NCBI RefSeq assembly: GCF_000332055.1
Contig: NZ_ALVZ01000231.1
Location: 49,741 to 113,740, forward strand
Direction: 5' to 3'
Source: Xenococcus sp. PCC 7305
GTDB taxonomy: Bacteria; Cyanobacteriota; Cyanobacteriia; Cyanobacteriales; Xenococcaceae
Length of the DNA: 64,000 nt
In this document: positions 9,667 through 18,388 of the stretch, piece by piece
Layout of the letters: the number at the start of each line of letters is the position of its first letter
How positions within the stretch are numbered: position 1 is the stretch's first letter
Program-made: the position numbers and the translations under genes
The notes under the pieces: generated by a model
What the model saw: only the letters and a program-made list of their open reading frames with translations
Databases searched by the model: none
What the model was told of the DNA's origin: nothing

Positions 9667-9702
9667 ACTTATTACTTATTACTTATTACTTCCGCGCAGC
9701 GG
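9667..9702. repeat. Heptamer array ACTTATT (3.6 units) plus mini-hairpin
   Basis: Three full ACTTATT units and a partial one (9667-9691) run straight into a CCGC-GCA-GCGG hairpin (9692-9702) in the gap between the RTX-type gene and the adhesin gene. It lies upstream of the adhesin start, so it could sit in its leader or promoter. Confidence 0.75.
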
Positions 9703-9786
9703 CACTAGCTGAATATTACCTAACTGTAACTTTCCTCTACCTCAATTCCACAAGTTGTTTACAAGTTGCAAAACTATAATTTTCAA

Positions 9787-12618
9787 CTAAATAATTTCAA
9801 TCAAGTGGAAATCTGTAGTAAAGTTTAGGTCATGAGGATTATCAAGACCCTCAATCAGCATCAAATCTTCCCCATCAAGGCTAATAATAGTACTGCCATT
9901 GCTAACTGTAAAAGTTAGGTCATGTTGATCTATATCTAATAGTCCAATCGCATCATTTTTGGCAAAGCTTTTGACTGTATCCAAACCAGCATTTTCTTCT
10001 AGCACATAGATATCGCCACCTTTTTCATGGATATAACGATCCTTAGGATCATAATTTCCCCCAATCAGAGTATCCCGACCAAAACTACCTCGCAGCACAT
10101 CCTGACCTGCACCGCCAATCAGAATATCATTGCCTCCATCCCCTCGGATCAGATCTTTTCCTCGACCGCCAAATAACAAATCATCACCTAGTCCGCCTGC
10201 TATTTCATCTTTCCCATTGCCACCATAAATAGTTTCTGCTAGGTTACTACCGATAAAACTATCCTTGGCATTGCCGCCTGTTAAAGCAAGGGAATTAGAA
10301 GTTGCTTCAGTTACTTCAATTAAAGACAAATCGATATTGGCTGGATGATTGAAGGAGTTGAAGTTTACTGATTCACTCTGAATGTCTAATTCCTGAACAA
10401 AATAGCCCTTGTCTGCCAAAGAATTGAAACTCAGAGTTTGTAATCCAGTTTGTGCTACCGAATCATCAATGACGATATTTAATATTGTCCCTGGATTAGC
10501 AGCAGGAGCTAGATTATCCAACCCTTCCTGTAAACTATCACCCAACGATTCACTCTCAGGCAAAAGATTACCATCAGTATCAGTTTCAAAGACACCATTA
10601 GACGTCACTACAATATTGACAATATCTGATTGACTTAAATCCCCTGTATATTGACCTTGGGCAAACTCAGTTTCTTGAAATTCTTCAGTTGTCGTATTTA
10701 GCAATTGTAAGTTGCCATCAGTGAATTTATCCGAACTAGCATCTCCCGCGAAAATTCTGGTTTCCAGAAAATCAAGAACTGCTTGCTCATCGGATGAATC
10801 CGTCAGATCACCATCAGCTTCTAACGCCAAGAATTGATCCAATATCCCCCCAGGAATACCTTTTTCAATTTCTGCTGCATTATCCCAATTCAAGAAAAGC
10901 GTTGATATAGCTTGCTCTCCAGCATCAGAGTCAAGAAATCTTGAACTATTTGTACTCCTACCTCCTCCTCCTTTTCCCCAGTCCACATCGACAAAGGGAC
11001 GCAAATCACTGGGATTATCAGCATCAATGGGATCGAGTTGAGTTTGGACAATAGCATCTGGTTCGAGCTCGACCACAAATAGTTGGAATTCGTCACCATT
11101 AGCTAATGTGCCAGTATATTCAGCTTGAGCTATTTCAGCTATATCAGTACTTCTGTTGTTACTAAGATTAGGGTCAAAAATATTCGCCGCATCAATATCT
11201 GCGGTGTTAGTAATAGTATTGAAATTGAATCTAACAATTGGTGAGCCGACTTCTTTCGTCAAATTTAAATCGAAATATTCAGTTCCCTGAATAACAGCAG
11301 AAGCATATTCTTGCAATTCCGGATTATCATTGGCGAGCTGACCAAAGAAATTGAAGACAACTAATTCTTCCGGGACAATGACATCACCGCTAACAGTGAA
11401 TGTTGCTTGCTCCCCACCCTCAAGTTCAGGAATTGAAATTTTGAGGATATTTGTGAGCGGATCTATGGTGTAACTGCCACCTAAAGGTAAGTCCGAAACC
11501 GTAATATTTTCTAACTGAGAGATTTCATCTGTAATGACAACATCCTTTGCCGTTCCATCACTGTTGTTAGATGCTGTCAGGGTGAAAGAGAGATTCTCTC
11601 CATAGGTGGCGATTTTAAATTCATCTTGAAATGTGGGGATAAATTCTTTTGCGATCGCCAAGTCGATTTCGGGAGCTTTTACTATAACTTTGACCGTCGC
11701 CGTATCCATACTTCCATTGCTATCTTTAATGGCATAGTGGAAACTATCCTCCCCAACAAACCCAGCCGCTGGTCGGTAGACTAATTTATCATCGGAAAAG
11801 TCATGGGGAGTCCCATTATTATTTAGGTTGATCGTCCCGCCATTAGCACTAATTTTATCGGTAGCAGCAAATTTGATTCGGATATCGTCGCCATCGGGGT
11901 CAAAGTCATTATCCAGGACGCGGATACCAACTTTGCCTCCTGCTTCGACCATGGCATGATCATCTACTGCGACAGGAGCTTGATTCGCTGCCTTAACATT
12001 GACCTTGACAGTCGCTGTATCCATACCTCCATTGCCATCTTTAATGGCATAGTGGAAGGTATCAACGCCAGTGAAACCAGCCGCTGGTCGGTAGACTAAT
12101 TTGTCATCGGAAAAGTCATGGGGAGTCCCGTTATTATTGAGGTTAATAGTCCCGCCATTAGCACTAATTTTATCGGTAGCAGCAAATTTGATTCGGATAT
12201 CGTCGCCATCGGGGTCAAAGTCATTATCCAGGACGTGGATACCAACTTTGCCTCCTGCTTCGACCATGGCATGATCATCCACTGCAACAGGAGCTTGGTT
12301 CGCCGCCTCAACATTGACCCTGACAGTCGCTGTATCCATGTCCCCATTGCCATCTTTAATGACATAGTGGAAAATATCAACGCCCGTGAAACCAGCAGCT
12401 GGTCGGTAAACTAATTTGTCATCGGAAAAGTCGTGGAGAGTCCCGTTATTATTTAGTTTAATCGTCCCGCCATTGACGCTTACTCTATCGGTGGCGGCAA
12501 ACTTGATTTTCAACTCGTCGCCAAGATCATTATCCAGGACACGTATCCCAATTTTTCCGCCTGCTTCGACCATGGCATGATCATCTACTGCCATAATAGG
12601 ATCATAAAAATAAGACAT
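9787..12618 (-). CDS. RTX-type secreted protein with cadherin-like repeats
   Basis: No N-terminal signal peptide is present. Residues ~11-325 hold three cadherin/Ig-like repeats of about 102-105 residues (each beginning AVDDHAMVEAGGK and containing VLDND). A DUF11-type domain (residues ~330-420, LTASNNSDGTAKDVVITDE) and a beta-rich region without a named motif follow. Near the C-terminus come haemolysin-type calcium-binding nonapeptides (GGNGKDEIAGGLGDDLLFGG and neighbours, about residues 785-850), ahead of a glycine-poor tail. This is the layout of proteins exported by type I secretion, which fold on calcium outside the cell. No type I exporter genes are nearby. An adhesive or S-layer-like role is an inference. 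Confidence 0.85.
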   Translation of the reverse strand: MSYFYDPIMAVDDHAMVEAGGKIGIRVLDNDLGDELKIKFAATDRVSVNGGTIKLNNNGTLHDFSDDKLVYRPAAGFTGVDIFHYVIKDGNGDMDTATVRVNVEAANQAPVAVDDHAMVEAGGKVGIHVLDNDFDPDGDDIRIKFAATDKISANGGTINLNNNGTPHDFSDDKLVYRPAAGFTGVDTFHYAIKDGNGGMDTATVKVNVKAANQAPVAVDDHAMVEAGGKVGIRVLDNDFDPDGDDIRIKFAATDKISANGGTINLNNNGTPHDFSDDKLVYRPAAGFVGEDSFHYAIKDSNGSMDTATVKVIVKAPEIDLAIAKEFIPTFQDEFKIATYGENLSFTLTASNNSDGTAKDVVITDEISQLENITVSDLPLGGSYTIDPLTNILKISIPELEGGEQATFTVSGDVIVPEELVVFNFFGQLANDNPELQEYASAVIQGTEYFDLNLTKEVGSPIVRFNFNTITNTADIDAANIFDPNLSNNRSTDIAEIAQAEYTGTLANGDEFQLFVVELEPDAIVQTQLDPIDADNPSDLRPFVDVDWGKGGGGRSTNSSRFLDSDAGEQAISTLFLNWDNAAEIEKGIPGGILDQFLALEADGDLTDSSDEQAVLDFLETRIFAGDASSDKFTDGNLQLLNTTTEEFQETEFAQGQYTGDLSQSDIVNIVVTSNGVFETDTDGNLLPESESLGDSLQEGLDNLAPAANPGTILNIVIDDSVAQTGLQTLSFNSLADKGYFVQELDIQSESVNFNSFNHPANIDLSLIEVTEATSNSLALTGGNAKDSFIGSNLAETIYGGNGKDEIAGGLGDDLLFGGRGKDLIRGDGGNDILIGGAGQDVLRGSFGRDTLIGGNYDPKDRYIHEKGGDIYVLEENAGLDTVKSFAKNDAIGLLDIDQHDLTFTVSNGSTIISLDGEDLMLIEGLDNPHDLNFTTDFHLIEII
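11640..12585 (-). repeat. Three tandem ~306-315 bp cadherin-like coding repeats
   Basis: The codon for the Met of DDHAM recurs at 12571, 12265 and 11950, giving unit lengths of 306 and 315 bp. The second and third units are nearly identical at the DNA level; the first differs mainly by a three-residue deletion (LDNDLGDELK against LDNDFDPDGDDIR). Confidence 0.8.
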
Positions 12619-12962
12619 ATTCTATTAATCTCCAATATTATTAAGTACTTATAATTGCTTCTGTAGATTTTAATAGTTAAACATGATAGATATTGTCATT
12701 TCTTCAGTAATAATCAAAAAAGAAATATATTTTGCTACAAGAGTATTTGGTTCAAATATATAACATTCAGAGTAAGAAAATGAACATCAAATCTTATTAA
12801 CTATATTTTTTTACAGAATAGATAAAAAATATCAGTACATTGGATATATTTGGTTTATATCTGACCCTTATTTAATTGGTAAAACACTTTACCTGTTCTC
12901 AACTTCTGTAGGAAGTCTATTGAGATGACTTGTACTTACGCTTCTTTTGTATAGTGAAATAG
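12619..12962. other. Divergent intergenic region, no gene seen
   Basis: 344 bp of very AT-rich DNA between the divergently transcribed RTX-type gene and hisC. It must hold both promoters. I see no ORF with a family match, no tRNA and no strong hairpin. Confidence 0.6.
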
Positions 12963-14057
12963 GTGAATGGAAATTATGCTAGTACCTTGAATATCAATTT
13001 AGATAGTCTTTTCAACGAACATATCAAAACCTTAACCTCAAAAAAAGCGATCGCGAGAGGGGACAATGCAATTCGTTTAGATAAGGGAGAATTGCCCTAT
13101 CCTCCATCGCTAAAGGTGGTGCAGGCGATCGCGGAAACAGCTCATCAAATTAATCGTTACCCCAATGTCTTGGGCGGCAGTTTAAGGGCTGCTCTAGCCG
13201 AATATACAGGAGCAAAACCAGAACAGATTGTTATTGGTAATGGTTCGGATGATTTGATCGAGTTGATTCTGAAAATTTTCCTCAAACCAGGAGACGAGGT
13301 TCTACTACCGAGGCCAACATTTTTTGTTTATGGTTTTGCCACTAGAGTTGTCAATGGTATACCGATTAAAGTGGACAGAAAAAAAGATTTTAGTTTAGAT
13401 CTTGACGCTATTGTTCATCGGGTCACTCCGAAAACCAAAGTTATTTTTCTGGCAAACCCTAATAATCCTACTGCCAACTTAGAACCCAGAAAAAATCTGA
13501 TTGAAATTTTAGAAAAACTAGATTGTATTGTGGTAATTGATGAATGCTACTACGAATTTTGTCGGGAAACGGTAGCAGATCTAGTTGATATTTATCCCAA
13601 TTTGATCGTACTGCGAAGTTTATCCAAAAGCTTTGGCCTAGCAGGAATTAGAGTTGGTTATGCCATTACCAATCCCAAGATTGCTGACTATCTTTACCGC
13701 ATTGCCCAACTATTTCCTGTCAACAAAGTCGCGATCGCAGCTTCCCGTGCAGCCTTAAAAGATCGAGAATATATCCAGGATAATATTAAGCAGATTCAGC
13801 AAAGCAAACAACAATTGATTACTGCATTAGAAGAACTTGGCCTAGTGGTTTATCCCTCGGCAACCAATTTTTTCTTTATTGGCACAAAGCCGTTAGGGAT
13901 TACCTCTGGTGAGCTGGTGCAATCATTACAAGAGAAAAATGTTTTGGTCGCAGATTTTGGTGGCAAACAGGGCTTAGAACCTTATTATTTTAGAACCGCG
14001 ATCGGAACTCCAGAAGAGAATCAGCTATTCTTAGAAGCTCTCAGCTCTAAGCTATAA
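12963..14057 (+). CDS. hisC: Histidinol-phosphate aminotransferase
   Basis: A class II, fold-type I PLP aminotransferase of normal length (364 residues). Visible markers are NPNNPT at 165-170, DECYYEF at ~203-209 and the PLP lysine K222 in SLSKSFGLAGIRVGY. The reaction is transamination of imidazole-acetol phosphate with glutamate to histidinol phosphate in histidine synthesis. The start used is a GTG with no strong ribosome site. The 3' end overlaps the convergent sensor kinase gene by 6 bp. The other aminotransferase-like gene at 51.9 kb has CobD features, which makes this one the better HisC candidate. Confidence 0.88.
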   Translation: MNGNYASTLNINLDSLFNEHIKTLTSKKAIARGDNAIRLDKGELPYPPSLKVVQAIAETAHQINRYPNVLGGSLRAALAEYTGAKPEQIVIGNGSDDLIELILKIFLKPGDEVLLPRPTFFVYGFATRVVNGIPIKVDRKKDFSLDLDAIVHRVTPKTKVIFLANPNNPTANLEPRKNLIEILEKLDCIVVIDECYYEFCRETVADLVDIYPNLIVLRSLSKSFGLAGIRVGYAITNPKIADYLYRIAQLFPVNKVAIAASRAALKDREYIQDNIKQIQQSKQQLITALEELGLVVYPSATNFFFIGTKPLGITSGELVQSLQEKNVLVADFGGKQGLEPYYFRTAIGTPEENQLFLEALSSKL

Positions 14058-15404
14058 TTTACTAGTTACTTTATTGCTAATTATTTTGGCTCCGCTATAA
14101 TTAAGCAAGGGTAATCGTACCTGAAAACAACTGCCAACATTGACATTGCTCGTGACGGAGATTTTTCCTCCATGGTTTTCTGCGATCGCTTTAACAATAG
14201 AGAGTCCTAATCCTGTACCACCTTCTCTGCGAGAGCGGGCTTTGTCCGCACGCCAAAAACGATCAAAAATATAGGGCAATTGCTCGGTACTAATGCCAAT
14301 ACCAGTGTCTTTGATTGTAATAATTGCTGAACGATTTTGTTTCAACAACTCCAAAGTTACATTGCCTCCTTCCGGGGTATATTGCAGAGCATTTTGTAAT
14401 AAATTAGAGAACAAACGAGTCAGTTGTGAGATGTCGCCCAACACAAAAAACCCCGAATCAAGTTTGGACGTTAACGTGATCTTTTTCTCCTGAGCACAAG
14501 GCTCTAGTAAGATGACGATATTTTGTAAAATAGACTCTAGAGAAACCGATTTTTTTTCTCTAGTTGGCAACACAACTTTTTTATCAGTGCGAGCCAGAAA
14601 TAATAAATCTTCTATTAGTTGACCCATTTGATCCGTCGCACTAGAAATTGCCATGATTTTTTTGGCGTCTTTCGGATGAACTCTTTCTGGATGGGTTTTC
14701 ATAATATCAACGGAGGCTTTAATCGCTGTCAAAGGCCCTCTTAATTCGTGGGACGCATCAGCTGTAAATTGTTTTAATTTTAAAAAACTTGTTCTAATCG
14801 GAGAAATGGCTTCATGGGTTAACCAGATACCTCCTAAGCCACTCAATATTAACGTGACTCCCGCACCCCCAATTAATACCAAAAAAAGTCTATTTTGTAC
14901 GGCATCTATTTCTTCGATGGATTGACTAGCCCTGATATATCCTTCCAAAGTGGCTGGATTGTCGGGCACATTACTATCTTTGAACACAGAAATAGTATAG
15001 GCTCGAATTGAAACTTGAGTTGACTCTTCCGGGGAATCTTGGTCTGGATAAAAATTGACTACGCCATTTAATGCCCCCGGTTGGGGTGGTATTTCTAATT
15101 GAAAAAAGCCTTTGCTTCCGAGTAAATCGCCGTCTGCATTGAACCATTCTAAGCTTTGTTTGTCTCGGTTAAAAATATCCCGCCAAGGCACTTTATCGAC
15201 ATTAGTTAAATAGGATTCTCCTTGATTTTCTACTGAGGAGAAGGATGAGGCCGCAGATTGAGCCAAAGTCAATAATTTTTTATCTAATTGCCGATACAAT
15301 GTTCTGCCGAAGAAGACATATACCCCTGCGACAAATACACTTAAGATACTTGCTATTACCGTTAAGTAATAAATCAGCAAACGCCAGCGTAGACCTTGAA
15401 ACAT
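14052..15404 (-). CDS. Sensor histidine kinase (RppB-like), orphan
   Basis: Two membrane segments (about residues 10-33 and 172-194) enclose a ~135-residue periplasmic sensor. A HisKA domain with H219 in the H-box (ASHELRGPLTAI) follows, then the N box (LLQNALQYTPEGG), G1 (IKDTGIGI), F and G2 boxes of the HATPase domain. The N-terminus and overall layout recall RppB/NrsS-type cyanobacterial sensors, which respond to redox state or nickel; this is family resemblance only. No response regulator lies beside it, although family members are usually paired, so its partner must be elsewhere. Confidence 0.85.
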   Translation of the reverse strand: MFQGLRWRLLIYYLTVIASILSVFVAGVYVFFGRTLYRQLDKKLLTLAQSAASSFSSVENQGESYLTNVDKVPWRDIFNRDKQSLEWFNADGDLLGSKGFFQLEIPPQPGALNGVVNFYPDQDSPEESTQVSIRAYTISVFKDSNVPDNPATLEGYIRASQSIEEIDAVQNRLFLVLIGGAGVTLILSGLGGIWLTHEAISPIRTSFLKLKQFTADASHELRGPLTAIKASVDIMKTHPERVHPKDAKKIMAISSATDQMGQLIEDLLFLARTDKKVVLPTREKKSVSLESILQNIVILLEPCAQEKKITLTSKLDSGFFVLGDISQLTRLFSNLLQNALQYTPEGGNVTLELLKQNRSAIITIKDTGIGISTEQLPYIFDRFWRADKARSRREGGTGLGLSIVKAIAENHGGKISVTSNVNVGSCFQVRLPLLNYSGAKIISNKVTSKL

Positions 15405-15420
15405 AATCTTTATTAGTAAA

Positions 15421-15453
15421 CCTAATCCCTAAAACCTAAAACCTAAAACCTAA
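15421..15453. repeat. Heptamer array CCTAAAA (3-4 units)
   Basis: CCTAATC, three CCTAAAA units and a partial fifth unit fill the 45-bp gap between the sensor kinase start and the ABC ATPase stop. The TAG stop of the ATPase gene (15450-15452 on the minus strand) is formed by the last repeat unit. No mini-hairpin was found here. Confidence 0.75.
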
Positions 15454-16325
15454 TTTAATTGATGTCCTGTTAATTCCACAAAAATATCTTCCAAATTAGA
15501 ATCTCTCACCATAACACCCCTCTTATCAGCCAAAGAATCTAAATAAGTATTAGCCGCTGTAGAATCCGCAAAAAATTGATAATCTATGCGATCGCCTTTT
15601 TGGGAAACTGCGATCGCCTCTCCATAGCGACTGCGAAATTCCTCTAATGTTCCCAGCTCAATTAACTTCCCAGTTTCCATAATCCCAATTCTGCCAGGTT
15701 TCCCATTGCCACAGCGATCACACAAAAACTCTACTTCCTCCATATAGTGAGTCGTCAACAGGATAGTCATACCTTTTTGATTCAAATCTTGAATAATTTC
15801 CCAGAGACGACGACGAGTTTGCGGATCTAAACCCACAGTTGGTTCATCGAGAAAGAGAATTTGCGGCTCATGCAATAAAGCCCGAGCAATTTGCAGCCGG
15901 CGCTTCATGCCGCCAGAGAGAGTTTTGGCTAGAGCATTTCTTTTCTGGGTTAACTCCACATATTCCAACCAACGATTAATCCGCTCCTGCCGAACGGGAT
16001 TGGGAATATGATGCATTCTGCCGTGAAATTCGAGGTTTTCCCAAACAGAAAGATCGCCATCGACGCTGGTTTGCTGTAAAACCACCCCAATACTTCGCTT
16101 TACGCGATCGCTTTGTCTGAGGGTATCATAGCCCGCGACTTCGATATTTCCCTGGCTGGGTTTGGCCAAAGTAATCAGCATCCGAATTGTCGTCGATTTT
16201 CCCGCGCCATTAGGCCCGAGCAAGCCAAAAATTTCTCCTTCTTCAATCGAGAGGGAAAGATTATTAACAACAGAGATGCGATCGTAAATCTTAGAAACTC
16301 CAGAAATATTAACAGCAGTATTCAT
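15450..16325 (-). CDS. ABC-2 type transporter ATPase, orphan
   Basis: Walker A GPNGAGKST (37-45), signature LSGGM (136-140), Walker B ILFLDE (156-161) and the switch His in TTHYMEE are intact. The C-terminal tail, with an ELGTLEEFRSRYG segment and ending in DIFVELTG, is typical of DrrA/NodI-like ATPases of ABC-2 exporters. No permease gene is adjacent on either side, so the transporter it powers cannot be identified. The last codon and stop run into a heptamer repeat array, which may have trimmed or replaced the original 3' flank. Confidence 0.88.
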   Translation of the reverse strand: MNTAVNISGVSKIYDRISVVNNLSLSIEEGEIFGLLGPNGAGKSTTIRMLITLAKPSQGNIEVAGYDTLRQSDRVKRSIGVVLQQTSVDGDLSVWENLEFHGRMHHIPNPVRQERINRWLEYVELTQKRNALAKTLSGGMKRRLQIARALLHEPQILFLDEPTVGLDPQTRRRLWEIIQDLNQKGMTILLTTHYMEEVEFLCDRCGNGKPGRIGIMETGKLIELGTLEEFRSRYGEAIAVSQKGDRIDYQFFADSTAANTYLDSLADKRGVMVRDSNLEDIFVELTGHQLN

Positions 16326-16410
16326 TGAATCAACATTTATCCTTTACAAATTATGGTGACAATTTTTTCAAATAATTGTTATAAAAAGAGATATGTAACA
16401 ATATAGTAAA

Positions 16411-16668
16411 CTAAATATCTACTGATCTTTCTTGGATTTCGGCAGATGTTTTCCACCCAGGATACCATGCAGAATCGTCTCTCAACCTTTCGGCATTTAA
16501 CCAGAAACGGGTCTTGGGATCACATGATGCAACCATCTCGGCAAATACCCATTTACCTTGATTTTTGCGATTAATCACTTGAAAATGTCGCCAACCCCAA
16601 GTGCTTTGTCGGGCAGTCCATTTGGAACCCACCAAATGCGGGAACTTTTTCTTCTTTGCTTTCGACAT
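16411..16668 (-). CDS. TIGR02450 family Trp-rich protein
   Basis: An 85-residue basic protein with regularly spaced tryptophans: GSKWTARQSTWGWRHFQV, GKWVFAEMVASCD, and SAWYPGWKT near the end. This is the pattern of the small Trp-rich TIGR02450 family found in cyanobacteria and some marine proteobacteria. Its function is not known. It is monocistronic by position, divergent from the polysaccharide export gene. Confidence 0.85.
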   Translation of the reverse strand: MSKAKKKKFPHLVGSKWTARQSTWGWRHFQVINRKNQGKWVFAEMVASCDPKTRFWLNAERLRDDSAWYPGWKTSAEIQERSVDI

Positions 16669-16746
16669 GGTAATTTTAAGAGAAAATAATGACGGTGTAT
16701 TTGTCTATAGATTTAACTTTTTTAACTTTCAAATCTTAATGTTTTT

Positions 16747-18213
16747 ATGAAAATGAACCATAATTTATATCAATTACTTTTAGGGATAACTTGGAAAAAA
16801 TTAGCAATTGCCACCCCCTTATTGTTAGTTGTTCCCATTGCTACTGCCACAGCAGAATTAGAAATAGCGCAAACCACCCCCAATGCTAATGTTTCTTCAG
16901 GGCAGAATGTTATAGTTGCAGGTCAAGAAACTGATTATACCTTAGGTGCTGGGGATCAAATTCGCTTAGATATTTTTCAGGTTGATGAGTATAGTGGAGA
17001 GTATCCAGTTAATGTCGATGGTACGATCAGCTTGCCTTTGGTAGGCGCCGTTAATGTAGAGGGCCTAACTCTTAAGCAAACCGAAGAGGCCGTCTCCAAA
17101 CAATATTCAGTTTATTTAAAAAGACCCATAGTCAATGCGGGTTTAGTGGCGCCTCGCCCCTTAAAAATTGGGGTTTCTGGAGAAGTAGATAATCCTGGTG
17201 CCTACGAATTTCAGCTCACTCCAACTACTCCTGATTTTCCCACTGTTACCGATATGATTGAACAAGCAGGGGGAATTACAACCCTAGCTGATGTGAGAAA
17301 TGTTCAAGTTAATAGAACAATTCAAGGTAGAACAACTACTTTTACCTCCGATTTATGGTCGTTGCTGAACAATGGGCAATTAAGTCAAGATATTTCCCTC
17401 AGAGATGGCGACACAATTTTCTTGCCCACTGTTGAGGAGATTAATTTAGCAGAATTAGAAAGATTATCGGAAGCCAGTTTTGGATTGCAAGTAGATGAGC
17501 CGATCAGTGTTGCTGTTGTAGGAGAGATTTATAGTCCTGGGTCTCTAGTTGTCCAACCTGATCAATTAGCAACCAATAATAATCAGAATAATAATGGGCC
17601 CAAAAGAGATTCCTTGCCTCCTAGATTAACTCAAGCAATAGAGCTGGCAGGAGGCATTAAACCCACTGCTGATGTGAGAGCGGTAGAAGTTCGCCGGGAA
17701 ACTTGGGATGGCAAGAAAAAAGTTATGACAGTTAATTTGTGGGATTTATTCCAATCTGCTGATGCAGACAAGGATGTTATTCTGCAAGAAGGCGATGAAA
17801 TTACTGTTTCTAAGGCCGTAGCTCTTTCTGATGCTGAATTACAACAACAAGCGGAGTTTGGTCGACTTTCCCGGGACATTACGGTTAATGTGGTTGGAGA
17901 AGTAGCTAACCCTGGAGCAATTCAAGTTAAGCCCAATACACCTCTTAATCAGGCGATTTTAGCCGCAGGCGGTTTTGATAAATCCCGGGCGAATCAGGGC
18001 GAAGTAGAGTTGGTTCGGTTAAACCTAGATGGTACTGTTGAAAAACGGGAGATTGACGTTGATTTAGCTAGTGGAGCCAATGACGAAAATAACCCAATTT
18101 TAAAAGAGAATGATGTAGTTGTGGTTGGTCGTTCTGGATTGGCAGCAACATCTGATGCCTTTAGACCTGCGGCAGCACCTTTGGGAATCTTGAGATTGAT
18201 TTTTGGCTTCTAA
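16747..18213 (+). CDS. Polysaccharide export protein (Wza-like, SLBB domains)
   Basis: A long signal peptide (about residues 1-38) is followed by a poly_export domain (YTLGAGDQIRLDIF to about residue 135) and three SLBB modules recognisable by GEVDNPGAYEF, GEIYSPGSLVV and GEVANPGAIQV. It is expected to form the periplasmic/outer-membrane channel for exopolysaccharide. It has no lipobox, as is usual in cyanobacterial versions. The Wzc-like kinase gene follows after ~175 bp containing a strong hairpin, and the pair make an export unit. Confidence 0.9.
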   Translation: MKMNHNLYQLLLGITWKKLAIATPLLLVVPIATATAELEIAQTTPNANVSSGQNVIVAGQETDYTLGAGDQIRLDIFQVDEYSGEYPVNVDGTISLPLVGAVNVEGLTLKQTEEAVSKQYSVYLKRPIVNAGLVAPRPLKIGVSGEVDNPGAYEFQLTPTTPDFPTVTDMIEQAGGITTLADVRNVQVNRTIQGRTTTFTSDLWSLLNNGQLSQDISLRDGDTIFLPTVEEINLAELERLSEASFGLQVDEPISVAVVGEIYSPGSLVVQPDQLATNNNQNNNGPKRDSLPPRLTQAIELAGGIKPTADVRAVEVRRETWDGKKKVMTVNLWDLFQSADADKDVILQEGDEITVSKAVALSDAELQQQAEFGRLSRDITVNVVGEVANPGAIQVKPNTPLNQAILAAGGFDKSRANQGEVELVRLNLDGTVEKREIDVDLASGANDENNPILKENDVVVVGRSGLAATSDAFRPAAAPLGILRLIFGF

Positions 18214-18259
18214 GGTTTGATTAATTGAGAAATTATTAATTTAATTCTGGCAACTCACC

Positions 18260-18288
18260 TAGGGACGTAGTGATACACTGCGTCCCTA
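18260..18288. terminator. Long hairpin between export channel and kinase genes
   Basis: TAGGGACG-TAGTG, loop ATA, CACTG-CGTCCCTA forms a 13-bp stem with one G-T wobble. A weak T stretch follows. It could terminate the export gene transcript in part, or be a dispersed repeat; the symmetric form with a closing TA/TA suggests the latter is possible. Confidence 0.55.
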
Positions 18289-18388
18289 AACTTTTATGGG
18301 TCTTGTCTCAACATGATTTAGTATCAGTTACCATTGCGATAATATTGCCAACCAATTGCGGTTAACTAGTCCTGGAAAATTTGTCATC

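Noticed and set aside
12118..12414. 98-codon plus-strand ORF in the RTX-type gene
   Set aside because: Shadow of the duplicated cadherin-like repeats; its repeat pattern matches the parent gene on the minus strand.
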